From an uncultured Oscillospiraceae bacterium (GTDB lineage: Bacteria; Bacillota; Clostridia; Oscillospirales; Acutalibacteraceae): 8,735 nucleotides of DNA. A program made the position numbers and the translations under genes. Below the pieces are notes generated by a model that saw nothing but the letters and a program-made list of their open reading frames with translations, was not told where the DNA came from and did not search any database. Position 1 is the stretch's first letter, and each line of letters begins with the position of its first letter. Positions 1-7,288 of the stretch are shown here, in pieces. The stretch lies in the NCBI GenBank assembly GCA_902495835.1, contig CABUYS010000054.1, forward strand, positions 1 to 8,735, written 5' to 3'.

Positions 1-2
1 GT

Positions 3-611
3 GTTCGCGAAATTGAAAACATGGAAAAAAGAGAAGCTGAACGTAGTAATTCCCAAATAGATTTATCAGATTTTAAGAACGCATGCAAATCATTTGAAGA
101 AGATGCCGTTAAATTGGCTAAACGTATGTTTTTAAAATTCAAGAATATAGAATTTACTGAACAGTCCATGTATTCATGGATACAACAAATCCAAGATGAC
201 GCAGAAAAGCTAAAAAAAGATTTTATACATGATAATAATCTTCATTATGACGAACGCGTTAAGGAATTAGCCGACGTCTATACAGATACATGCATTTCAG
301 TGGCACTTTTAATAAATATTGATGACATTAGATTTTATATTTCTCGCAACAAAAAAGTAGATGATTTGCTTAACACCTATACAAAAGGTATTTGGGAAAA
401 AATTATCCATCCTTTATCTGCAACAGCAGCTGCATTACCTGTGGCAACCATGGCTGCTTTTGTAATGGCTATGGCCATGTCCGTTTCGGCGTCAATAAGG
501 GGCCGTGCACAGCGTTCTTCACTTGAAAAAGAAGAGAAAACCATGGCTTCAACAGCTTTAAGTATGGAAAAAATCTCAGACAATCCACCACGTGAAGTGG
601 ATCCTGTTTAA
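3..611 (+). CDS. 3' part of a helical protein with a C-terminal hydrophobic segment, unknown function
   Basis: I do not recognise this protein. The first ATG is at 21, but the frame is open back to the left edge (V-R-E-I-E-N before that Met) and no Shine-Dalgarno sequence precedes the ATG, so the true start is probably outside the window. Counting from the Met at 21 there are 196 residues. Residues 1-130 are charged and predicted helical (rich in K, E, D, with stretches such as DAEKLKKDF). Residues 131-158 are uncharged and rich in Ala, Met and Val (LSATAAALPVATMAAFVMAM), enough for one membrane helix. It is followed by a basic stretch (RGRAQR) and a short polar tail. No signal peptide, catalytic motif or P-loop is visible. 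A 281-nt gap with its own promoter separates it from the next gene, so co-transcription is uncertain. The similar make-up (charged helices plus a hydrophobic segment) suggests a related role. The coding call is fairly safe, the function unknown. Confidence 0.75.
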   Translation, partial: VREIENMEKREAERSNSQIDLSDFKNACKSFEEDAVKLAKRMFLKFKNIEFTEQSMYSWIQQIQDDAEKLKKDFIHDNNLHYDERVKELADVYTDTCISVALLINIDDIRFYISRNKKVDDLLNTYTKGIWEKIIHPLSATAAALPVATMAAFVMAMAMSVSASIRGRAQRSSLEKEEKTMASTALSMEKISDNPPREVDPV

Positions 612-689
612 ATCATGTTTTTGATTGTTTTATTTTGTGCTAGGTTAAAAAATTTTAAAAACAGTGGTGAGTTTGAATTTTCGTGTAGT

Positions 690-866
690 GAGTAAATAAT
701 TTTTTATGAATGATATATAGTTTGTTGTTTTTTATCTGATATATATTTGTTTGGTTTGTTTTTGATTAAAATTTTAAAATATTTTGTAAAAAATAAAAAT
801 TATTTGATTTTTTAAATAAACTATATATAATATGATTTATAAGTACTTTGTTTTTGAGTAAATAAT
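690..866. repeat. 11-bp direct repeat pair GAGTAAATAAT
   Basis: GAGTAAATAAT occurs at 690-700 and again at 856-866, each followed closely by a T-rich run ending in TTTTTTA. The second copy sits in the predicted 5' leader of the giant gene, between the -10 box and the ribosome binding site. A second short pair, TGATATATA, occurs at 711-719 and 737-745. In sequence this AT-rich such repeats may be chance. Confidence 0.4.
804..831 (+). promoter_or_regulatory. sigma70-type promoter of the giant coiled-coil gene
   Basis: TTGATT at 804-809 (four of six matches to the -35 consensus) and a perfect TATAAT at 826-831 are separated by 16 nt. Transcription would start near 838, giving a leader of about 55 nt before the preferred start codon at 893. 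Chance TATAAT matches are common in AT-rich DNA, but the placement before a strong ribosome binding site supports the call. Confidence 0.55.
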
Positions 867-877
867 ATATTTTTTAG

Positions 878-895
878 AAAAGGATGATGATTATG
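878..895 (+). promoter_or_regulatory. ribosome binding site deciding the start of the giant gene
   Basis: AAAAGGA at 878-884 is a good Shine-Dalgarno core. In-frame ATG codons lie at 884, 887 and 893. The first two overlap or abut the Shine-Dalgarno core, whereas ATG 893 sits 8 nt downstream of it. I therefore place the start at 893 (protein begins MQEIAIPIRN). Confidence 0.7.
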
Positions 896-3800
896 CAAGA
901 AATAGCAATACCTATACGTAACGAGTGGCCGGATGAACAAACATATAAAAAACTTGTTGTAGAACCACATATTACAATAACCAAAATGGGTGATAAAAAT
1001 TTCACTAAAACTCATCTTCACAATAAAAAGCGTTCTTTGACCATAGAGTGTCTTAATGATTACGGAAACGCACTTGAAAAAACTATAAATCTTTTTGGAG
1101 ATCCTAATACTAAAGATACTGTGATTAATTACTTTGAACAAAATAACTGTTCCGACACAGAAGAAGCTATACTCAGGAAAGAGACAAGTAATCTAATACG
1201 TGACTTTAGCAGAAACATAAAAGAGATGCGTGATATCTCACTTGAAAAACTTAACAAAGCTGAGGAAGAAGCTAATAACGAAAAAATTTTTACCAGAATG
1301 TCAAAAAAGAGAGATCTAGGAAAAGCAAGAAAAGCAGTAGAAAAAGCGTACAAAAACATGAAAGAAATTAAAATAAATATGAAAGAGAAAGGCAGAGAAA
1401 AAGGCATTTATTCCCCAAAAACAATAGCAAATTTTATAAAAAAAATATTTAATATTTTAAATGAGGCTCAAGAATTATTGAGTACACTTCTTGAGCAATA
1501 CGAAGGCAACAGTTCACACTTAATAGACGGATATAAAGATCTAAGTACCAAAAAACTTAAAGATATGAAAAAAAAGTTAGAAAGTAATAACAGCAAAGAA
1601 TCATTTGGTTGGAACATAGAAAATTTGGAAAAGGCATTTAAAGAAATTGACAGAGCCAGTTCCACAATGCAAAACCCAAAATCTAAAAAAGGCCGTAAAA
1701 ATATAAGAAGTATTATTAAAGATGCAAATAGTAGGATCGATATATTCATAGCAGAAACAGCTAACAAATATTCAATAGAAAAAAATTTGAAACAATTTTT
1801 AAAAAATGCAAAGAATAATTTGATGGGCATAAACGAAGACACAGATGAATTAATTTCAAGGTTAGTACTATGGTTTCCTCTGGGAGTACGTGAAATGGCA
1901 AGAATTTATCTTACATTACTCATTGCTACTAAATTGGGACCTTTGTATGACAGTGTACGAGAAGTTTCAATATCCACGGAAAATTTTAATAATAGATTCA
2001 GCTCTTCAATTGAGGCAACTAGCATGTTGTCTATAGCAGGTGGTATAGCAACAACTTTAGGATTTGCCGGTATAGTAGGTGCCTTTTTGGCTGCAACCAT
2101 CGGATATGCAATAATCGGAGCTATAAGAGCTGTAAATGCAGGGTCAGATTTAGATGATAGTGAAAGAGCTTTGGAAGAAACTATCAACTGGACAAACCCG
2201 GAAACAAATCCATCACAATCAAAAGGCAAAGGCGATTTCGCAAACCTGCCAAATTCTATAACTGATACGCAGGTCATGGTAAATACATTGTTAACAGATG
2301 CAATTTCAACAGTGGATAAAGCTGAACGATTAAAAAAATTAAGTAGTAAACTTAAAGAAAAGGGAGCGTCAGCAGCAGCAGAGGAATTGTCAAAAGAAGC
2401 AGAGAAATTGCTCACAGAAGCAAACAAGAAAAGAGCTGAAGCCAGATCATTAAAAACCCCGTTAATTTCACAATTAACTAAAGACGTAAGCTATAGAATA
2501 AACGAGGTAAAAAATTTATATAAAGAATTGAGAGAAATAATTACAGCACTCTACAACTTTAAATTTGATGAAAAGCAAGACGCTATGGAACAAATAGAAT
2601 CATTTATTAAGATGATGAAAAAAGAAGCAGATAACAGTAAAGATATAGGCATTGAAATAACGGCCGCGGAAAGTGTAATAGATCAAGCTAAAAAAGTCGG
2701 AGTGTATACAGAAGAACTAGAGAAAGCAGTAACATCATTGAAGAAAGCACAAAAAGAAGTATCTGCTAAGGCCACAAAGGTAAAAGAGTCATTACAAGAA
2801 ACAATAAATGATGTGATAATTAGTAAATACAAGGCAATAAACGACGCAAGTTTTGAAACAGTTAATAAATTGCAAAAGTATGCACAATCACTTAATGATT
2901 ATTCAAATGAATTAAAAAAAGAACAACCATCACAACCTCTGCAAAAGTTTGGAATAGAGGTAATACTTTCTGAAACAAAAAAACATAAACAAATTGTGTC
3001 TGACAAAAAAGAACAAGTAGATAATATGATACCAATGATTAATAATTTAACTGAGATTGGAATGGCTGACAAATTAGAGGTTATCCGACATTCAGCTCCT
3101 TTATCAAATGCCATAGAACAAGCATCTAGTGCAATGAATCGAGTAAAAGAAACAATGGTCAAAAAAGCATCCGACACAATAACCTCTTTAAAAACATCGA
3201 ATACAAGTTTAAAAAATGAGTTAATACCTAATTTAAATGGTATAAAAGAAGAATTAAAAAAGGCTCCCCCATCTGCAGAGCTTAATGCTACATTAAAACG
3301 GTTTTATGAAATAAATGGAGCTTTACATGAAATGGATAATATAACATTTAATTCAGCGTTACCTTTGGTGATTGAAGCGAAAAAAATACAAGTGGAAATG
3401 AACGCAGAAGAATTGAAAGATTTGCCTGATGAATACAAAAAATTGAACAACTCACTTGAGAATGCAAAAACTCTGGTAAAAGAAATAGAAAAAATAATGC
3501 CACCAAAAGAACAACTACTTTTTGAAAAAAATGTAGAAATTGAGGTTTTGGAAAGCAAACTACACCGACTAGTAGAATCCAGACGGAAAGTTCTTCTTAA
3601 AAAATTAAAGAATTTGCTTAGTGAATACGGTACCGGAGAAGTAAAAATTGAGTTGTCGAGAAAGTTTGAAGAGATTAAAGAAACAGAAAAAGCAGATTTG
3701 CAAACATTAACAGAAAGGATAAACGTTATGGGGTCTTTTATTTATCGTTCATGTGAAAATGCGTGTGCTGCTGATAGAGCGGATCATAAGCCCTTTAACA

Positions 3801-5104
3801 AAGATGTGCCTCTAAAAGCGATAAATATACTCAAGCTCCTAAAAGAATTCCTTGCTAATATTGAAAAAGATTACCATATCAGAATGGAGCGTTATGAATT
3901 ATTAAGTAGTCCACCATCTGGCGAACCATACTTCAAGGAATATATTTACGATGAAGAATATGCCAAAAAATTTCCTGATTTCTTGAGCAAATTCGATGGA
4001 CACATTGAAAAAATATGGGATATAGATTCAGAGGCCTTGAAAGAAGACAAAGAAAAAGAGCTCAAAGAAAAACCAAAAGCTCTAGAAGATGCATGGCAAA
4101 ATATCTTAAAACAATTGCAAGGATATATTGAAGGAATAAAATTATCAGCACCAAAAAAAGAAAACTGTATAACTTTTTTTAGAAAGAAACTGAAAAGTCG
4201 TATTGATGATGACTACAAAAAAATTTCTAGTCTCTATAAATTAATATTTGACGTACAAAATTTTATACTTTTTATCCAGTTAGATGCTAAATCTAATAAA
4301 AATAACGAAGGGTCTTTGGAAATTTTGAAAAAATTAGCAACTCAGGCAAACGAGTTACTTATCGCTCTAGGAGAAGATTTGCGTTACCGAGTAAAAATTG
4401 CATCCCAAAATGAACAAAAAGACCACGAGGAAAAAATTAAAAATCTAAAAGAATATTTAAAACAATCAGATGAAACCGTCCGATTAGTAAGTATTTTGCT
4501 TAAATTGTTAGATCAAAAAAAATATGATGAAATAAAATTTCAAAACGAAAGAACTAAATGTGTTGGTAGATTAAGATTGCTATTAGATGAAATGAAAAAA
4601 GATCACAAACAACAATATGAAAAATTAATTCCTATATCTGAAAAAATCCTTGAGATGAAAAATGATGATGAATCATTAATCGAGTCTGTATCAGATATGG
4701 AAAAGTTTGCGGAAGCTCTCTGTTCAGAATACGAGGATTACCATCCAACTGACGGAAATGATAAATTATCTTTTCTATCACACATAGAGGAACTGGTCCA
4801 AGAAGTGTTTAACCTATCTTCAACAATTAAAAGTGAATTAATTTTTAAAAAATTTATTATAAAAAGTATACCCGACAAAGATTTAACTGAGATTGATAAA
4901 AAAATAAAACAAATTGATCTCCTGAAACAACAGTTGTTTGATAAAAAGCTTAAAGTGCTTGGCGTGCTCGAAGGAAACCCCGACGAAGAATTCAAAAAAG
5001 CTGAAAAAGATCTCGAAACAATGCTCCACCAAAAAGAACTCGAAGAAGAACCCGAAGAAGAAGATCTCAGAAAACATCTCGGAGACACATCTAAAAAAAA
5101 ATAA
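893..5104 (+). CDS. giant coiled-coil protein, zero-frame product, with an internal hydrophobic hairpin
   Basis: I do not recognise a family. The 1403-residue product is almost entirely charged and helical (very rich in K, E, N, L), with long stretches typical of coiled coils and no signal peptide, P-loop, LPXTG or enzyme motif that I can see. One region breaks this pattern: residues about 378-414 (bases 2024-2134; SIAGGIATTLGFAGIVGAF and onward to AIRAV) are uncharged and rich in Gly, Ala and Ile, long enough for two short membrane helices. A moderately hydrophobic stretch (FPLGVREMARIYLTLLIATK) precedes it by about 30 residues. The last 60 codons are acidic and use the leucine codon CTC unusually often. 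The frame ends with AAA AAA AAA TAA, and the -1 frame continues openly to 6699, so this is probably the unshifted form of a longer protein. Long helices plus a hydrophobic hairpin recall alpha-pore-forming toxins, Inc-like membrane proteins or large structural proteins; this is architecture only, not homology. Confidence 0.85.
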   Translation: MQEIAIPIRNEWPDEQTYKKLVVEPHITITKMGDKNFTKTHLHNKKRSLTIECLNDYGNALEKTINLFGDPNTKDTVINYFEQNNCSDTEEAILRKETSNLIRDFSRNIKEMRDISLEKLNKAEEEANNEKIFTRMSKKRDLGKARKAVEKAYKNMKEIKINMKEKGREKGIYSPKTIANFIKKIFNILNEAQELLSTLLEQYEGNSSHLIDGYKDLSTKKLKDMKKKLESNNSKESFGWNIENLEKAFKEIDRASSTMQNPKSKKGRKNIRSIIKDANSRIDIFIAETANKYSIEKNLKQFLKNAKNNLMGINEDTDELISRLVLWFPLGVREMARIYLTLLIATKLGPLYDSVREVSISTENFNNRFSSSIEATSMLSIAGGIATTLGFAGIVGAFLAATIGYAIIGAIRAVNAGSDLDDSERALEETINWTNPETNPSQSKGKGDFANLPNSITDTQVMVNTLLTDAISTVDKAERLKKLSSKLKEKGASAAAEELSKEAEKLLTEANKKRAEARSLKTPLISQLTKDVSYRINEVKNLYKELREIITALYNFKFDEKQDAMEQIESFIKMMKKEADNSKDIGIEITAAESVIDQAKKVGVYTEELEKAVTSLKKAQKEVSAKATKVKESLQETINDVIISKYKAINDASFETVNKLQKYAQSLNDYSNELKKEQPSQPLQKFGIEVILSETKKHKQIVSDKKEQVDNMIPMINNLTEIGMADKLEVIRHSAPLSNAIEQASSAMNRVKETMVKKASDTITSLKTSNTSLKNELIPNLNGIKEELKKAPPSAELNATLKRFYEINGALHEMDNITFNSALPLVIEAKKIQVEMNAEELKDLPDEYKKLNNSLENAKTLVKEIEKIMPPKEQLLFEKNVEIEVLESKLHRLVESRRKVLLKKLKNLLSEYGTGEVKIELSRKFEEIKETEKADLQTLTERINVMGSFIYRSCENACAADRADHKPFNKDVPLKAINILKLLKEFLANIEKDYHIRMERYELLSSPPSGEPYFKEYIYDEEYAKKFPDFLSKFDGHIEKIWDIDSEALKEDKEKELKEKPKALEDAWQNILKQLQGYIEGIKLSAPKKENCITFFRKKLKSRIDDDYKKISSLYKLIFDVQNFILFIQLDAKSNKNNEGSLEILKKLATQANELLIALGEDLRYRVKIASQNEQKDHEEKIKNLKEYLKQSDETVRLVSILLKLLDQKKYDEIKFQNERTKCVGRLRLLLDEMKKDHKQQYEKLIPISEKILEMKNDDESLIESVSDMEKFAEALCSEYEDYHPTDGNDKLSFLSHIEELVQEVFNLSSTIKSELIFKKFIIKSIPDKDLTEIDKKIKQIDLLKQQLFDKKLKVLGVLEGNPDEEFKKAEKDLETMLHQKELEEEPEEEDLRKHLGDTSKKK

Positions 5105-5137
5105 AAGTTAATGTAAGAGAGGTTTTTACTACATTAA
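5081..5137 (+). promoter_or_regulatory. candidate -1 frameshift cassette (A9 slippery run, SD-like element, stem-loop)
   Basis: The run of nine A at 5093-5101 is the longest I see in the window. In phase it reads AAA AAA AAA TAA, so the heptamer A AAA AAA (5095-5101) has the X XXY YYZ register of bacterial -1 slippery sites, with the zero-frame stop directly after it. GGAG at 5081-5084 lies 10 nt upstream. An inverted repeat TTAATGTA (5108-5115) and TACATTAA (5130-5137) starts 6 nt downstream. This spacing is like the dnaX cassette of E. coli, as known for that system. The stem is AU-rich and its 14-nt loop makes it weak. Transcriptional slippage (A9 read as A10) would give the same protein. 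Confidence 0.55.
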
Positions 5138-6699
5138 AAAAATCATTAGCTGAGCCAGAATTACTTCAAAAAGTTAAGGAAATAGAAAACAATTGGTGGA
5201 GTCCGTGGAAGTTTTGGAAAAAACTTAAAACACATAATTTGTACGATTTGAAAGATTTGATAAAAGAACTAATAGGAGCTATTGACGAGAAAGCTGATGA
5301 AAAATACCGTTCTGCTACCAGTAACGTATCTTCTGTTGTAAATGAATTGAATAATTATTCTAGTGCAATCGCGAGCGCAAAAAAGTTATTAGGATGTGTT
5401 TATGATAAATTAAAAATTGTTGACCCAGAAGATGAATATGATCCAGCCAACGATTTTGATGAAGCAGATAAAAAAATTAAAAAAATAGAAGAATGGATTA
5501 AAAATCTGTCAACAGAAGATCCCCCAAAAAAACTAAACAATAGCCCTTATGAAGACGTTTTAACGGCTTTAAAGAAAAAATTAGCAGAATTGTCGAAGTT
5601 GGCCGAGTCCGCGAAGGCAGAAAAAGATGCGGAGAAAATATACCAAATATACAAAAAAGCACAGTCAATAATGGATTCGGCCGAAGTTATTTTTAAAAGA
5701 CTTCCCAAAGAAAAATCTACTGATTCTGTAAAAACAAGCGCCCAAATCGAGGCCGCTGCCACTATGTATGCAATGGACGCATGTGTACGTGCTATTCGCA
5801 TCTATGAAATTCGTTCTAGGGCAAAAGCGATAGATGATTCAGAATCTAAAAAAAGCCGTGAAGCAATGAAAATGTCAAGAGAAATAAAAGAATCTGCAGA
5901 AGAGGAAGCAAAAGACTATTCGAGTGTAGCGGCATATGCAGCGGCTGACGAGAGAGCAGATGCAATAGAAAAAGCAAGACATAATCTACATTTAGCAGAA
6001 ACAGGTTACAAAAATGCCGAAGGAGCAGAGATGTTGGCAAAAGCAATTCATGCGGAATTTGAACTCATAAATACTGTCGCCGAAAGGGCTTTTACTCAAG
6101 CGAAAGCGTCAGAAAAAGCTGCACAAAATACCGCTTCGGCAAAGAATGATTCACAGGCAGAAAAGTATGCACAAGAGGCATCATTTGCAAAAAATCAAGT
6201 CGATGATTCATTATCAAAAGCAAGTCAACATTACGAACAAATAGAAGACTTGCAAGAAAATCTAAATGATATACCAAACAATTCGCCATCACTGACTCCA
6301 GAGGAATCAAAAATAATTTCGGAGATTAATAAAACATTTAAAAATTTGCTTAAGCTTAAAACTGATGCAGATATCGAAGCATACAAAGTGCAATTTAATT
6401 TCGAAAACGCATTACACTCAGAAAATGCACTCCAAGCAGAAGAAGCGTTAACGCAGGCAAAAAAAGCTTGTTCAGAAGTTGAAAAATATGAAAAGCAATC
6501 AGAAGAATTGACAAGAAACGCAAATGATATGTTGGATTATGCTGCTAAATCATGGAGTTTCCAAAGTACAGGTATGATTCAGATAACAGTAGCCAAAATA
6601 TCGGCTACAGCCAAAAAAATAAAAGATGCAGTCGAATTTTCAAAATCAAGATTGCAAAAAATAGAATCAATTTTAGCCTCAAAAAAGGAATCAAAATAG
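5101..6699 (+). CDS. -1 frame continuation of the giant coiled-coil protein (Ala-rich helical C-terminal part)
   Basis: This frame opens only at the A run (an in-frame TAA lies at 5092-5094) and stays open for 532 codons to TAG at 6697-6699. It lacks a credible own start: the first possible one is TTG at 5239, with no well-placed Shine-Dalgarno, and the first ATG is at 5671, codon 191. The stretch 5101-5238 reads as normal protein (VFTTLKKSLAEPELLQKVKE), so it is best read as the shifted C-terminus of the preceding frame, giving about 1935 residues in all. It starts with a Trp-rich patch (WWSPWKFWKKL, residues 32-42 of this part), then an acidic linker with DPEDEYDPANDFDEAD, then a long Ala-rich helical region (about residues 214-376, with SVAAYAAADERADAIEKAR) and further heptad-like helices to the end. 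No membrane segment or enzyme motif is visible. A terminator follows 15 nt after the stop. Alternatives are a separate poorly initiated gene, a disrupted gene or a homopolymer error. Confidence 0.7.
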   Translation: MKVNVREVFTTLKKSLAEPELLQKVKEIENNWWSPWKFWKKLKTHNLYDLKDLIKELIGAIDEKADEKYRSATSNVSSVVNELNNYSSAIASAKKLLGCVYDKLKIVDPEDEYDPANDFDEADKKIKKIEEWIKNLSTEDPPKKLNNSPYEDVLTALKKKLAELSKLAESAKAEKDAEKIYQIYKKAQSIMDSAEVIFKRLPKEKSTDSVKTSAQIEAAATMYAMDACVRAIRIYEIRSRAKAIDDSESKKSREAMKMSREIKESAEEEAKDYSSVAAYAAADERADAIEKARHNLHLAETGYKNAEGAEMLAKAIHAEFELINTVAERAFTQAKASEKAAQNTASAKNDSQAEKYAQEASFAKNQVDDSLSKASQHYEQIEDLQENLNDIPNNSPSLTPEESKIISEINKTFKNLLKLKTDADIEAYKVQFNFENALHSENALQAEEALTQAKKACSEVEKYEKQSEELTRNANDMLDYAAKSWSFQSTGMIQITVAKISATAKKIKDAVEFSKSRLQKIESILASKKESK

Positions 6700-6714
6700 C
6701 TTTTTAAACTTAAA

Positions 6715-6755
6715 GAAATAAGCATCCACCCGCTATGCGGGTGGTATTTCCTTTT
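6715..6755 (+). terminator. rho-independent terminator of the giant coiled-coil gene
   Basis: CCACCCGC (6726-6733), loop TAT, GCGGGTGG (6737-6744) form a perfect 8-bp GC-rich stem. Outer arms GAAATA (6715-6720) and TATTTC (6745-6750) can also pair if AGCAT is bulged. The following tract (TTTCCTTTT) is pyrimidine-rich rather than pure T, so termination may be imperfect. It begins 15 nt after the stop codon. Confidence 0.65.
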
Positions 6756-7160
6756 CATAATAATACTAGCAAATCATAAGTGGCTTACTTGCCGGCTCGG
6801 CAACCATACACTTGTTACTTTTTATCATTAAAATGGTCTTTGGTGTCTAGTGAACTTAACTAGTTAATTTTTCTATCTTATCTTAACAGATCTATGTTAT
6901 TTATACATAATAACCTTTGTGCAAAAAATCGCTACTATTCTACGAAACTTTCATGTTTACAAACATTTAAAATATATGAAACTGTTTTTATTGTTATGTG
7001 ATAAGTTTTATGTCATTCACTTTGAATATACTTCTCTTGATAGACTCTTTAGCAGTTTCCTAACTGTTATTATTTCTACGTCAAAAGGAGCTTTTATTAC
7101 GTTCTTTACACCACTTAAATTAAACTTCACCGAACCCCGCAGTCTTTAGCGGGATTTCAT
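6756..7160. other. non-coding spacer with small hairpins, possible decayed element
   Basis: I see no convincing gene in this stretch. It holds an inverted repeat TTGCCG-GCT-CGGCAA (6789-6803), a 12-bp palindrome TTAACTAGTTAA (6856-6867), and a hairpin CCCGC (7136-7140) / GCGGG (7149-7153) followed by a weak ATTTCAT tract that resembles a worn terminator. On the minus strand 42 codons are open at 7017-7145 without a start. It is somewhat richer in GC islands than the rest of the spacer, which could reflect a decayed mobile element or gene, but no family can be named. Confidence 0.4.
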
Positions 7161-7166
7161 ACGCAC

Positions 7167-7242
7167 AAAAACCACAGTTTTGATTTTCCATAAACACTCA
7201 CTATACTATTGGAATCAGCTATAACTGTGGTTTTTATTTTTT
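7167..7242. terminator. bidirectional terminator between convergent genes
   Basis: AAAAACCACAGTT (7167-7179) pairs perfectly with AACTGTGGTTTTT (7223-7235). Inside the 43-nt loop, TGATT..CC (7181-7189) can pair with GG-AATCA (7211-7217), making a long bulged hairpin. On the plus strand the stem runs into TTTTTATTTTTT (7231-7242). On the minus strand it ends in TTTTT, 47 nt or more after the muramidase stop. It lies between the convergent coiled-coil and muramidase genes, so it may serve both. The large loop is unusual for a simple intrinsic terminator. Confidence 0.6.
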
Positions 7243-7288
7243 CGAAATTCATTTTCTAATCTTAAAAATTTTATTACACAAATAAATA

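Larger units (their letters stand above)
612..883. other. AT-rich intergenic leader before the giant coiled-coil gene
   Basis: No coding potential is visible in this 272-nt spacer. It is very rich in T and A tracts, has no strong GC-rich hairpin after the upstream gene (only a weak TTAAAA/TTTTAA inversion near 644-657), and contains short direct repeats and one good promoter. The A/T tracts just upstream of the promoter (about 765-803) could act as an UP element, which is inference. Confidence 0.6.

Noticed and set aside
884..889. ATG codons at 884 and 887 as starts of the giant gene
   Set aside because: They overlap or directly abut the Shine-Dalgarno core, leaving no spacing; ATG 893 is placed 8 nt after it.
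5239..5241. TTG as an independent start for the downstream coiled-coil frame
   Set aside because: There is no well-placed Shine-Dalgarno (the nearest GGA is about 20 nt away), and 46 protein-like codons are open upstream in the same frame back to the A9 run.
7017..7145. Minus-strand open stretch of 42 codons (RLRGSVKFNLSG to SREVYSK) that could be the 3' remnant of a gene, perhaps of TnpB type
   Set aside because: It has no start codon or ribosome site, is bounded by stops, and the length is possible by chance. I cannot tie it to a family without a database search.
6919..7149. Plus-strand open frame of 76 codons starting with GTG
   Set aside because: It has no Shine-Dalgarno site, a biased hydrophobic make-up typical of AT-rich non-coding DNA, and runs into the hairpin at 7136-7153.
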